A program made the position numbers and the translations under genes. 64,000 bases of DNA from Cytidiella melzeri. Lineage: Eukaryota > Basidiomycota > Agaricomycetes > Polyporales > Irpicaceae. Position 1 is the first letter of the stretch. Every line of letters begins with the position of its first letter. Under the pieces are notes generated by a model. That model searched no databases and was not told where the DNA came from. It saw only the letters and a list, made by a program, of their open reading frames with translations. This document shows, piece by piece, positions 8,185 to 21,480 of this stretch. The DNA lies in contig JABYQR010000032.1 of the NCBI GenBank assembly GCA_022592445.1, forward strand, positions 1 to 64,000, read 5' to 3'.

Positions 8185-11100
8185 TCAACTGTTTGACTGT
8201 ATCAACAACCCCGCACAGCGCCGTGCTGCCTCACTAATCACATCTATATCATCAGACGACCTGTACTCGCAAATGACATAAGTACGACCAGCAGGGAGCA
8301 AGCAGAGAAAACGAAAGAGATGAGAAAGAGAGAGAGAGAGAAACGCACCACTCTGTCTCGAGGATAATCTCCTCCGCGGCGTCCGTGCTCTCTAGACCGA
8401 TGTCTTTAGTTTGAAGGACGAGGTACAAGGTCTCAGCGGTGTCTGAGCGTATCTATCAGATCACCCACAGGTAAAATCAGCATTTGGTCAGAGACGAGGA
8501 GGAGGAGGAGGAGGAGCTTGCCTTGGGATACGGATGTTCTAGAAAAGCGCAGAGATGCGAGGCGCACGCATCTCGGAGATATGGGATGGTGAGCAGGTTG
8601 ACAACCCTGCATGAATTTGTTTGTGAGAAGAAGAAATCAAGAAGCGGGTTGTTCTTGATGGGATGTAATCCATCCAGTCGACGGTACGTTACGACAAGAT
8701 TCGAGAGGGACAAAAAACATACACTTTCATTGATGCAGCTATACGTTGGACGTTCTTCAACCTCGCCGTGTTTTTGGAGCATATCGATAGAAGACTCTGC
8801 AGGCTTGATGATATCCGTGTGGTCAGCTAAATCCCATAATTCGAGCAAAAAGTGGAAAAACACGCACCTCTTCATGCCGTCAGGATCCTCTCCGAGCGCC
8901 TCAAACACGTCCGCGTCCAGCAGAACGTTGAACGTCTGCAACACAGGTATCACAACACTATTTGACGAGAGGTTGCGTTTGGCTTGGGCAAGCAGGTCGG
9001 CAGCGAGCTTGCACAGGTCGTAGGACCCCGCCGTGCCATTGCTATCGTGCCCAGATCCTGCCGGTAAGCTCTGTGCGTATGCGACTAGACTGGCGGAAAC
9101 AGGTCGTTGCTGGGGCAGAAAAGAGACGTTACCTGAGCATCGGTTTTCTCTCACAAGTTGCAGAGTAAGGAGGGATGAAATTCGAGACGTACCGTACTAT
9201 CTGTCTTGCTACCCACGCTCAACACGAGGCCGGCGAGGACGGCAGGGCGGTATTCTTCGATTGCGAGAAGCTTGACGACTCGAGGGAAGAGCCAGGCGCC
9301 TTCGTTCCAGCCAATCTTGTCGCTGTCGCTTCAGGAAAGAAGAGATCTTTGTCAACAGACGCGCAAAAAAAGGATCGTATATCGGTGAGGGTAAGTCCTT
9401 ACCTCAGAAAAAGCTCGCGCATCAGGTCATCCCCATGTATCTTCCACAAGTTTGCAGGCGGAGAACCTGTTGGTAGAACTAACAGTCGGGATATTTGCTC
9501 CCCCGCTTGCTGACGGACGTTGTCCAATCTTTCGACTCCCTGCTTCAAGATCCCTGCGACGCCCTCGTGGAACTTCACGACAGGCAAGTACTCCGCGATG
9601 CTCGACGACGGCGACATCGCCTTGGAGATCAACGTGACTGAAAAGTCTGCTATTCCACAGACGCAGGCTATGCGGATCCAAGAGCCAACGTCTCCTCGTT
9701 CGTCGGTAGAATAGTCTTCCAGGCCTGATAGGAGTGAGTCGAACATGGCGACGACAGTCTCGGGTGGAAGAACTAGTTTGTTTGGCCCTAAATCAGATGA
9801 AGAGCGTAGTACATCTAGTATTGATAGCTTACTGTCTTGTAGCTGAGGCAGGACATTGGAAAGAATTTGCGGTAGTGCGTTGTATGCGTTCCTACGAGCT
9901 TCAACATTTTGAAGCGCTGTAGATGCCTTTGAACCACCGTCAAGATAATCCGCTTAAAGAAGAGAAGAGACAATATTACTCACAGAGAGGTCTACACAGC
10001 TCAGAAGAAACTCCACAGCGGGTGCGAGAGCGCTTGGGTGTGATATATAATCCAGCACGCCGAGCATACGACACACACTCTGTTGTAGCGCAGCAGTCCC
10101 AAACTTCGCCTCTCGGATAAACGTGAACGTCGAGGTAAGAAGATGGGACCCAATACACAGAGGAAGTTAGCCGGAAAAGACACTCATCTTTCAACCTGTA
10201 CACTACAATCTGTCAAGCGGCTCACAGCCGCCATTGCATCCGCAGCTGCCTCTTGAACATATATACTCGTGCTTTTGAGCGCAAAATCAATGATTGATCT
10301 CCAGTGGGGTACGGCCGATCGTGTTTGTAGCTCGATTTCCGGCAACGATATGCTGTGTGCGATGAGTTGACATGCAGCGCTAGTGAGGAGCTCGTTACGT
10401 ATAGATTGGATTGTTTTATGGGGGACTTTGTTGAGAAGGGAGAAGATCTAAGGCGTAGCGGTGTTAGGGATGTGTGACTGCAGTCAAAGTAGCCTTTGTA
10501 CCTCTCGTAGTTTGAGCTCGGCTCGATCCTTGGGCTCTGCGCTCTCGTATGCGATAGCTAGCTCAGTCAGGGTAAGGATGGCGCCGTGAATGTCTGCGAT
10601 GTCAGAAAAGGTGAGGTATGGGGTCTGCGTCCAGATCCTGTCGGTCAGAACAGACTTCACAAAGACGGCACATAGCCACTTACCACTCTCTCCACAGACT
10701 CTTGCCCTAGCTTCCATATATCATGCTGACAAATATTTCGGAGGGCCTGGGCACCTAATTTCCTCATCGCCGGATCCCAATGCCTTACAGTGACGGTGAG
10801 CAAGTGATTGATCAGACTCGGCCGATACACGTCGTGCCTACGAATACAAAATCAACACTGCGCATTCCGTAGAACAACAATCATACGCACTCTGCGACCT
10901 CTCTTGCGACCACGTTGAACGCGTTTCGTCGCGTTCCTACCGCATAGAAATCGGTTTTACGGAGGACATCGATACCATGCGGAAATAGGCTCTATACGGG
11001 GCATGCATGAATCAGTGTACCGCGCTTGCTCGTGATCTGAAGTACCGTTCGTACCGTCCTTCCAACGAATTCCTGGAATGCAGCACTCGCCGCACGTCTG

Positions 11101-12967
11101 ATGTGTACCTCTCGATCGAAGCAAGAGACTGTGACCAGTGTTTGGGCAAGCCCGTCGGCAAACGGGGAGAGGCCCTCGGGACTTTGAGCACGAGCTAAGG
11201 ACCAGAGGACATATGACGCCGCGTCGCGCACGCTGGACCCAATGGAGTGTGCACCCTTGCGTATGTCAAAATACAAAGCCTTTGCACGTGTCAGACGTTA
11301 TCAATGCAGGTATACAGCTCGTGCAGATCGATACCTTACGCATCCAGCCGATCAGCTCGCCGAGCCGTTCGTCTGGTATCAACCCTCTTCTGGCCATCTC
11401 GGCGCACGCCAAAGAGGTACCATGCCAAGTGGACTCTGCCATGGCAGGCATGTCGTACAAGGATGCCGCTGCCATTGAGTGGATGGAGAATAATTGGATG
11501 ACGTTGTCCAACACTTGCTCTGAAAAGGTGGAGGGGAGGCGTTCTGAGATTCGTGCGACGGCTTTGGCGGCGGAGTAGCGGACGACTGTATCCTGTGTTA
11601 AGCTGAGGTTAATCGGGTGTTGAATGAACGTGAGGGAGTCAGACACTAGCCTTGTCCTGTAAAGCTTTGAGTATGTCCTCGAGCACGGTTTCAACTTTTT
11701 CATCGATGTCTTCATCATGCTCTTCATAAACGTCGGACGTTGTGTCAGACTCCAATGGTCTGAGAGCTCTACCTTTGGAGCTTGAAGTATTAGCACGAGC
11801 TTGTGTATCCTAGGCAAGAACTGCAGCATACCTTTGCTACGGTTGGTATTGCGTTTTGTGGGCATGAGACGCAGCAAGGTGCGAGATCCCAGCTTGATCC
11901 GTAACTTGCGTATGAGCGAGTTATTCTTCAAGGAAGGGTTCGCGTCTACCGCGCTACCGATGCTGATTATCTTGGCTACATATGGAAGTACTTGGTTCGC
12001 GGGTGCCGATTTGGTAAGCTCGCATAAAACTTGCAGCGCGCCGATAGACTTTGACACTATGAGCATAGAGAGCATAGTTCAGATGAATACGCATGTACTC
12101 ACCGAGAAGAGCTCATCAGGTTGTGTCACGATGTTTACAGTCCAGTCCAAAAACGCAGGAAGCTTTGCGTTGGTATCCTTCCTGAATCACTCAGCCGTGT
12201 CTTTGGTTGCTATGCGAAATTTCTTACCTAGCATATAGCCTCGCTAGCAATATTGCAGCACCTTGGCGTTCCATTCCAGCCTTACTGAGGTAAGATTTGG
12301 CGACTGTTTCAATATCCGATGATGTCTTGCCGATACTGTCTGGTTCATCGAATTGAGCAAGATCAAACGGTAATCTGCAGATAAGAGAAAGCCATAGCAA
12401 CATAACGTATCGCAACGGCCAATGCTTCTGCTGCTGTGCAGGTCCATCCGGGAGTAGGAGGAAATCGAGAGCGATGGAGAGATCGGCTATCTCATGTGGA
12501 AAGAAGCGTGCTGGCGAAGAGGGAATATTCAATTCAGATCGTGCACCAAAGAGGCAGTTTATACATACTTATCGCTTTATAGCCGCGAAAGTTGATGTAA
12601 AGGTATAGCAGGTATGCTAGGAACCAGATCCCTTCTGAAGAAACGGGGGCTTTCGCGGCAGTAACAGATTTCTTCAACTGTTCAACCACCGGATTCACCA
12701 GCCTCTCCATGAAAGGATCCAGGAGATAGGACTGCTCGTGATATTCAGCTAGCTTCGTGTTAGTAAATATTAGTGTTACCGTTGTTTGCACGGATTAGGA
12801 TTCCTTACTATGTCCGTCAGAGTTTTTAGCAACTTTCCTGCGTCGTTTGCGCCACTTTCTCCTTGATAACCATTGCACGTCTCCAAGAACACCTTTTGCG
12901 TTGAAGAGAATTGGTCATACTTAGTGAATGAGGCAAGCAGCGTTGCCTCAGGCGCATCTTCCTCCAT
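8185..12967 (-). CDS. TBCD: Tubulin-folding cofactor D (TBCD / Alp1 / Cin1)
   Basis: This multi-exon gene encodes the HEAT/ARM-repeat chaperone that captures beta-tubulin and assembles the alpha/beta-tubulin heterodimer with cofactors C and E in the cytosol. Collinear family blocks are visible: the N-terminus after ATG 12967 (MEEDAPEATLLASF); FFPHEIADL and PLRYVMLLWLSLICRLPFDL (about 12390-12520); DTVVRYSAAKAVARI and WHGTSLACAEMARRGL (about 11390-11590); VRDAASYVLWSLARA and RRAASAAFQE (about 11060-11240); YSTDERGDVGSWIR (about 9660-9710); and the C-terminal HEAT region. The last exons are 8522 upward, 8349-8452 (IRSDTAETLYLVLQTKDIG) and 8185-8260 (AARRCAGLLIQSNS, stop 8185-8187). The 8453-8521 intron needs a GC donor. 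Exons are short with many introns, so internal borders are partly inferred. It appears full length and intact. Confidence 0.92.
8453..8521 (-). other. GC-AG intron in TBCD
   Basis: The exon ending HPYPK is followed by GCAAGC instead of GT. Removal to the TAG at 8453 restores IRSDTAETLYLVLQ in phase 0, which continues the TBCD C-terminal homology. Reading through gives a serine tract from a GGA/TCC microsatellite and an early stop at 8477. No GT donor nearby keeps the frame. Confidence 0.75.
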
Positions 12968-13674
12968 GGCCCAAACTACCACTGGATTTCGACGTCGAAT
13001 GCTTTGAGATGGTGGTTGCTGTTTGTGTCCTGTAGTGTTCTGTTATTGTCCGCAATAACAGCCAGTGAAGTGGCCAACGCGTTGAACTGACGAAAGTCGG
13101 TGCCCAGTGCCATCAAGTGACCGCTCAATCTGATCGTCGAAGCCGGGCCGGATTAATACCGAAACTTGTCGGAGGTATTTTTCATAGACATACAGTACTA
13201 ATCTCCTACAACCACTCGCCAACGATACTGCCAGTGTGGCCTTCATGATATCGCACGCAACGCGCACCTCGAAACGAAAAGTTCAGTTGCTGATAGATGC
13301 ATCCCAAGAACTCTGCAAATGGTACATGCTCACTCCCAAACTCCCGACATTCAAGCGTCCTGAAGGCATAGGAGCATCGTCTCCCTGAGCTCAGCACTGC
13401 TTGAGCCTGAGGTCTTTGAGACTCGGCAGCCATCCGCAAATGCCAGCTTAAGCTATCGGGAGATATAGCTCTTTCTTTTCTTTTCTTCGACCTGGAGGCA
13501 AACTAAATATTGCGTCCGGGTCTAGAATGTCTTCGCTCCTCTGGCGGGATCGGCCAACAATCATACACCTCTTAGGGGAGCTATGCTATTCGCTCCTGAA
13601 ACACATTGAAAAAGTTGACATTTATAGCGCGATGAATCCCACTGTGTCAATCGTGCGCCCCCAGGTCGTCCACC
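12968..13674. other. Divergent intergenic region TBCD / priA-like, with an unresolved minus-strand frame
   Basis: This region holds the shared promoter of TBCD (minus) and the priA-like gene (plus). A minus-strand frame starts at the ATG near 13424 (MAAESQRPQAQAVLSS, then FAEFLGCIYQQLNFSFRG) and could be spliced to 13043-13260, but no splice pair gives a convincing protein and no family is recognised. It may be a small gene, a TBCD 5' leader or noise. Confidence 0.25.
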
Positions 13675-14566
13675 ATGACCTCTCTCCAGGGTTTGCTGAT
13701 GCTCGCTTGGGCTGTCGCGATTCTCTTGTCGTCGCCGGTCAACAGCGTAAACCTCGCAGTAAACGGAGTGTCAAGACCTTGTGCACCAGGAACGTTCAGT
13801 CCGTCCGGCAGAACCCCCTGTCAACCCGTAAGTTCACGAACATCGAACTCTATCGTCTCCCAGACTGACCCGTTTGCCACTGCCAGTGTCCAAAGGGCAG
13901 CTTTACAGGACGTACGTATTCCCAGACTGACAATGTGGTCAAGGCTGATCTCCGTTCATACTCAGATTGGTCCAGTACGAGATGCGAGTCAGCTAAGGCC
14001 GGCTACTACGTTCCTGTGTCTGGCTCTAGCGCGCCGTTTACTTGTGAACCTGGTTCTTACAGCGACAAAGGCAGCTCAGAATGTGCCCTTGGTGAGCTCA
14101 TGAATCGATTGTTGCCTAGCCTCTAGATAGCTCATCCGTCTGCAGCACTCAAGGATGTCACTCCCGAAGCCAACTCGCGCAGTAAGCCACGCCCGCCAGC
14201 GAAGCGTCCATGTGCGTTTGGACTGCAGCATTGTCCAATATACGGCAGATGGTCTGGAGGGACGTTTGTGAAAAGATACGAGTGCTTAGATACACAACAC
14301 GAACTGGAGTCGTGCGGCGGATGTGTGCATACCGACTCCCTTGACGGAGACACAAGTAGTCCTAGAGGTCGAGACTGTAGTGCTATAACGGGAGTCGACA
14401 CTGTGCGCTGCGTACTCGGAAAATGTATCGTCGGTCAGTGTCACAATATTTGGCCCTGCTCGCGTTGCATCTCGCTCACGAGTGAAACACAGATAAATGT
14501 ACCTGGGGCTACGCGATCTCTGCGGACAAGTCTCAATGCCGCTCGGTGTACGGCAAATATTATTGA
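13675..14566 (+). CDS. PriA-like secreted cysteine-rich protein
   Basis: Four exons (13675-13827, 13887-14091, 14146-14433, 14493-14566) give 239 aa in frame. Residues 1 to about 28 are a signal peptide (GLLMLAWAVAILLSSPV). Next come ephrin-receptor/GCC2-GCC3-like repeats (CAPGTFSPSGRTPCQP|CPKGSFTG, CEPGSYSDKGSSEC). The C-terminal priA domain is CPIYGRWSGGTFVKRYECLD..LESCGGC..GRDCSAITGV..VRCVLGKCIVDKCTWGYAISADKSQC. priA was first described in Lentinula edodes primordia; the family is abundant in mushroom cell-wall/secreted fractions and its molecular role is unknown. Even cysteine spacing suggests a disulfide-stabilised extracellular protein. The exon phases fit without correction, so the model is solid. 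Confidence 0.85.
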
Positions 14567-14817
14567 CTTTGTCGAAAGCCTCTGTGGACCTTTGGGACAC
14601 TCCGGTAATATGTCCATGGACTCTATAGATCTTGTGTCTTGTACCTATACCACGAAAGTTGAAAAATCTGTTCCTTCTCCCCGCCGATAGGAGTTGAAAA
14701 TTTGCGACTCGTCGTGAGATCTTTACTTTTAGCTGACGGGCGCTAGTACTATAATCTCAACGCGCATTGCGCACGTTCTGTCTTGCCAAAAGACATCCAC
14801 TTGTTCTAGCCGCAGAC

Positions 14818-16555
14818 ATGGTAGAGAAGGGTATTGTGGCTGGGAAGAAGAGGAAACGTTCCAACACCTCTCAAGAGGCAAGCATGTGCCCTACTTTCCT
14901 GCGCTGTATTCTCCACCGCTTAGCCACCTTCATCGCAGGAAGACCTGACAGCGAAGTATGCCGGTAAATTGGTATGTTAGGCTCCAATATCAACCTCGAG
15001 TATGCCCAGACTGATATGCTCAAGCTATAAAGCACCATCATGTGCGAGAGGTCCGCAAAGCCGCGAAGAAGGCGAAGACGTTTGAGTTACAGAAGACGGT
15101 GAAGAAGTTGAAAGGTCTCAGGTAAGTCGAGTATATCCAGTGCTTCTTCGACACTAATCCTGGAACGCTACGTTTCGTAGGCTGAAGGCTCCCAGCTCGC
15201 CCGAGATCGCAGAGTTGGAGGCACAGCTGGATATACTGAAGGTATCTCCTCCCTCGAATCGCATCTCTTACATCCCCTCCCTAACAAGCACCTCCTATCG
15301 ACTATATCGCATAGAAATGTGACCACGAGCCATTTGCAAACACCGCTTTGAAGACAAAGATCCACAAAGAAAAGGTGCTTTCCGAGGACGTCAATCTCGC
15401 GGCTGCCGTCGAAAAAGAACTCACGTCAAACCTCGTCTCCCTGGACACTACAGGCTCGAACCTCGCAAAGGTGCAGAGCCGTATGCTTAGCTCGAAGATC
15501 ATTGCGACGGAGGTATCGAGTGTCGTTGAGGCGTTGAGAATCGCTGTGTCACCGGAGCTGAAGAAGGAGAAGGCGCGAGCTGCTGATGGGGATCAGGAAG
15601 GAGACGAGGACGAGGACGAAGTTGTTCCTCGGGGTAAGAAGGTGAAGCTGGGGAAGAATCGCGTGACAGATGAGGAAGAGGAAGAGATGCAGAGCGATGC
15701 GTCGTCAAGAGTGCTGGCCTTCAGTGACGAAGAAGTCGACGACGGAGGTTGGGAGTCTGGGTCCATACCCGAAGGTTCCAGCGAACGCTTGGAACTTGAA
15801 GGGAGCGTAAGCGATAAAGACACTGACTCCGTCGGTGAAGATAACGAAGCTGACGAAGGCCACATCAAGCCGTCAACCTCGTCTCGAAAAGACCCCAAAT
15901 CCTTGCTCCAGAGCAAGAGCACGATGGCTCAACCGGAACAGCTAAAGAAAGCGGGAGAGTCCACGTTCTTACCTTCGCTCGCGGTGGGCTTCACCCGAGG
16001 TGACTCTGACGCCTCCGACTTGAGCGACGACGATGCCGGAGACACAGCACCGAAGAAAAACAGGCGAGGCCAGCGAGCGAGGAGAGCGTGAGTCGTCTCA
16101 AAACCTTCTTCTGTTCGCATTATTCTTACTAAACATTCACCCACAGCATTTGGGAGAAGAAATATGGCAGGAACGCCAACCACGTCAAGACCCAACACGA
16201 AACCACCGGAAAAGGTGGACCTGGAGATGATTGGGGAGGCAGGGGTGTGCAGCGCTCCGACCGGGCGCAGGACAAGAGCCGTCCGAGACAAGCAGCACCC
16301 TCTTGGAATCCCACTCAGGCCTCGCGGTTGCCGCCACCGCCCTCTAGAGCTCCGCGTGCGTCCTCTTGCATTACTATCACTTGGACATCTTCTTTCATCC
16401 TAACAGTATGGCCGTGCTACCTGACAGCGCCGCATATGCAAAAGGAGAAGAAGGAAGAGAAAGGGCTGCATCCTTCCTGGGTGGCGAAGAAGCAACTGAA
16501 GGAGAAACAGAATCCCAGCATAGTTGCGCCGCAGGGAAAGAAGATTGTGTTCTGA
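14818..16555 (+). CDS. BUD22: BUD22-family ribosome biogenesis protein
   Basis: The model starts at ATG 14818 (MVEKGIVAGKKRKR) and stops at 16553-16555. The N-terminal helical part reads LHHHVREVRKAAKKAKTFE and TVKKLKGLRLKAP, followed by KCDHEPFANTALKTKIHKEK. A long acidic/Ser-rich middle (DEDEDE, EEEEEM, SDASDLSDDDAGD) is typical of the family. The C-terminal BUD22 signature is KKNRRGQRARRAIWEKKYG then LHPSWVAKKQLKEKQ..IVAPQGKKIVF. In yeast Bud22 acts in the nucleolus in 18S rRNA maturation and 40S assembly (SRFBP1/p49 in animals). There are at least five introns; the first (14878-14938) has a GC donor. A further in-frame 51-nt intron (GTGCGT...CTAACAG, about 16356-16406) may be optionally removed. 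Confidence 0.88.
14878..14938 (+). other. GC-AG intron in BUD22
   Basis: After SQE (14872-14877, with the preceding Ser) the sequence is GCAAGC; joining to GAAGACCTG at 14939 gives EDLTAKYAGKL and then a normal GTATGT intron. Without it the frame stops within 30 codons. The donor hexamer is identical to that of the TBCD GC-AG intron. Confidence 0.6.
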
Positions 16556-17022
16556 CCATGACGTAAATACTCTAACGTAGGCCTCAGCCGCTGTTTCATA
16601 CTTAGACTGCTTGCGAGGATATGATACCGGAGGCATGATCGTTATTGCTAGCGCCACGTTTGACGTCCGAACACAGGCTGAGCCGTCGGTAGATTTCATG
16701 TACTTACAGTATGTATCTGGGTGGGTTTTGGAACTTGGCATGAAACACTGATTGCTATCAACTATTCAGCCTGATGGAGAACGCTCTTCCGACACGACCA
16801 TATATCATCCATTTGCAACTTAGATTACAACACATACATTTCGAATTATCGCTTACAGTTGAACCAGAGCTGGACATAAGATTAAACAAATTCAAACCCG
16901 AAGGATGTCAACTACCCGCTACTGGCGAGTTTGTGGCTGAACATTAGATGAGAGAACGCACTCGTCGATAATGATACCGTAGGCTGAGGGTAGAAGGAAA
17001 CAGTGCTGAAGAATGCAGCCTG
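16556..17022. other. Convergent 3' intergenic region BUD22 / RING gene
   Basis: These are about 470 bp between two converging stop codons. Nothing gene-like is seen; both 3' untranslated regions and terminators are expected here. Confidence 0.5.
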
Positions 17023-18457
17023 TCAAGAGGACGAACTTGGCAAAAGCGGCGACCGTTCTGATGGTTCGTGCACAGCAACTTCTGGATGTGGTGGCGCGGA
17101 CGTGACAGGTGCATCGTCAGATGAAGATGGGTTCGTCGATTGGGGCGGGCGAGGCTGTGTGATGTCTGCTTTGCATATTGGGCACTGGTATCACAGACAT
17201 ATATGTCAGATGGCCTGTTCGTTTCTGCACAAGCGGCTCGACGCGTACCACTTTCTTCTTGGAAATCAGCCACTCATCTACCTCGTCAAGATGGAAGAGA
17301 TGACTGCAGGGCAACACCCTGACACGATCTCCTTTCGCGAACATCTCCAGGCATATCGCACATTCTTCCTGTTGATCAACCCAAGCCGGCTCGTTCGCAC
17401 ACGACGAAGACGGGACGCATTCGCCGCGTTCAAGATCGAGGTCCGGTGCAGAAGAAGGATTTTCCGTAGAGTCTTCAACTGGCGGAAAACCGGACTCGTG
17501 TTTTTCCCAGCCATTGCCTGTCCAGACGCGCCACGGAAGACGGTGGACGAAGTCCTCTGGGGCACGGTCTCGTTCTGCTGCTCGTGCAGCGCGGTAACGG
17601 TGAATGAGCAGAGTGATGAAGGTCAGGACAGACGGAAGGAGGAGTATCACTACAAACGTGATGATTGGTCTAAGAGGGAGATGAGTTCCTTCGCAATCGG
17701 TGGTGAGATGTGAATGAGGCAAACTTACGAGTACCATTCCCATGCTGAATACTCCGTGCTCAGAAGCAATGATACCGTCCTCAGACCAGAATGTGATGTG
17801 TTAGACGAAGCAATGAGAGCTGAGAGCTCAGCATAGTCCCAATACTTGATGAACGTCGCAGCAATGTGTACATCAGACGCATCCGCTGATACAAGGTGTC
17901 AGTAGGCTGATATACAAGCTAATTTGTGTTAACTCACCCTCGCTGTACATATTCAACAAGGCTTCTGGATTCTCTTTGTTACCTCCAACAACGACCGCTC
18001 TGGCGCCAAGACGCTGAGCTTGTCGTGCTTTCTCCACGAAGGGGCATCCCCCTCGCTGCACCAAAGCAATCCACCTCTCCTCCGGGTCAGGTTTCGAGGG
18101 GCCGCTAACGCATAATTCTGGGCAGCCTTGCACTGGGTTCGACGGAAAGGGGTAGTGTGCGGTACTGTTGTCGGTAGGACATGGACCAGTAAAGGCTGAG
18201 AGGGGTATCACGTAGCCTAGGAGAGGTTCTGACAGCTCCGTGCCAAACGACGCTGGCCTTGCTGGATACATGAGAGGCGGGGATCTGTCTACAACCGACA
18301 CGCTGCCGTCAGCTGCCCATGCCCATCCCCACAGCCAGCTCCCGTCCTGCCTAGTGGAGGGTGCGAACGTGAATCTCTTGAGCCAGTCGACTGGGTGTGC
18401 GGATGTTTTAGACACGACAATGAGGCCCAGTACCAGATTGAATAGAGATGGCTTCAT
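17023..18457 (-). CDS. PA-TM-RING family E3 ubiquitin ligase (membrane)
   Basis: The model starts at ATG 18457 and stops at 17023-17025. In order: a signal peptide ([20 protein letters not shown]); a lumenal protease-associated (PA) domain with [20 protein letters not shown] and [20 protein letters not shown]; a single membrane span ([20 protein letters not shown]); a juxtamembrane basic stretch; and a RING-H2-like domain [24 protein letters not shown] then [10 protein letters not shown]. Goliath/RNF13-type enzymes of this architecture ubiquitinate endosomal or vacuolar membrane cargo. Introns GTGAGT..TATCAG, GTAAGT..CTTAG and GTACGC..ACCAG join exons in frame; the last one splits the RING. 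In [12 protein letters not shown] the sixth zinc ligand is Glu where Cys is usual, so zinc binding may be altered or this may be a fungal variant. A LINE lies about 130 bp upstream of the start. Confidence 0.85.
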
Positions 18458-18589
18458 CCGTGTAGCCTGCGATGCGCGGCAAACAGAAAGACGAGTCAGT
18501 GTTAGTTGGATCCAGAGAGCGATGTCGATCAACGAAAGCAAGGAGTCCTGGCTCAAAGCCTCCTTACCGCAAGCACGCGCGCACGACCT

Positions 18590-18603
18590 GATCAAGGATA
18601 GAG
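18590..18603. repeat. Target-site duplication, left copy (GATCAAGGATAGAG)
   Basis: Perfect 14-bp match to 19273-19286, immediately 5' of the LINE fragment. Confidence 0.93.
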
Positions 18604-19272
18604 AGCAAAACGAGTCGGTTGACCAGCAGGCGCGGGCAGCGTTGGCAGATCCCAACCCTATTCCATTCACCTCGGTCGCATGGACCAGGAAAACTGCTAA
18701 GATGCGCGCAGTTACGGCGTGGACGAACATGTGCCAACAACCCGCATACCGCGGTCACAACTTTCTATGCGGACGACGACCGGTCGCTCCCAATACCCAT
18801 AAGGGCGGTAAATTCCTTACTCGCTTCAATACCAATGCCCTGGCCGCTCGAGCAGCTCGAGCCATCCTAAACCATGCACCCACTGGGGAGTACCGCTCCC
18901 GCTTCTTCCCCGCTGAAGCCACCCGATGCGATCAATGCAACGTCTTCCAATCGCGCACACACATCCTGAATCAATGCACTCGGTATCGCCGGCCGCGACG
19001 CAACTTCCTGGAGTTCCTCAAGAATTCCTCTGACCCTGACCCTGCCCTTTATAAGTTCCTTCTCGAAAACCCACTGTCATTCACTTTCGAACACGCTCCC
19101 ACCGGTAATTAGCAGCTGTTGACGTGGTAGTGTACACTCTTTGCGCGTTTCGCGCGTCTGGGCATCAAAGTCTTCCTGTTACGCGTATCTTACTATGTGT
19201 ATAGTTCTACAGTTTGTATCGTCTCTGGCTAAGCCGACGTTTAATAATAATGAATTAAAAAAAAAAAAAAAA
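18604..19272 (+). mobile_element. 5'-truncated Tad-like LINE insertion
   Basis: The segment begins inside a coding frame (NESVDQQARAALA, reminiscent of a LINE RNase H end). It continues through a C-terminal tail with GEYRSRFFP and a CX2CX7HX4C knuckle (CDQCNVFQSRTHILNQC), stops at 19110-19112, has a ~145-nt 3' UTR and ends in 16 A (19257-19272). It is flanked by identical 14-bp direct repeats GATCAAGGATAGAG. This is the classic product of target-primed reverse transcription with 5' truncation. ORF1, endonuclease and RT are all missing. Confidence 0.93.
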
Positions 19273-19286
19273 GATCAAGGATAGAG
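19273..19286. repeat. Target-site duplication, right copy
   Basis: Perfect 14-bp match to 18590-18603, directly after the poly(A) tail. Confidence 0.93.
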
Positions 19287-19396
19287 GCACCGTGGGAGAG
19301 CTGATCATGTACGGCGCCTAACTGCACGCCGCCTCTGCCTCCACCGAAATCTGTCCTCCGTCGCTGCGTTCGTCTTCATTCCAACCTCCATTCAGA

Positions 19397-21480
<2,084 letters not shown>

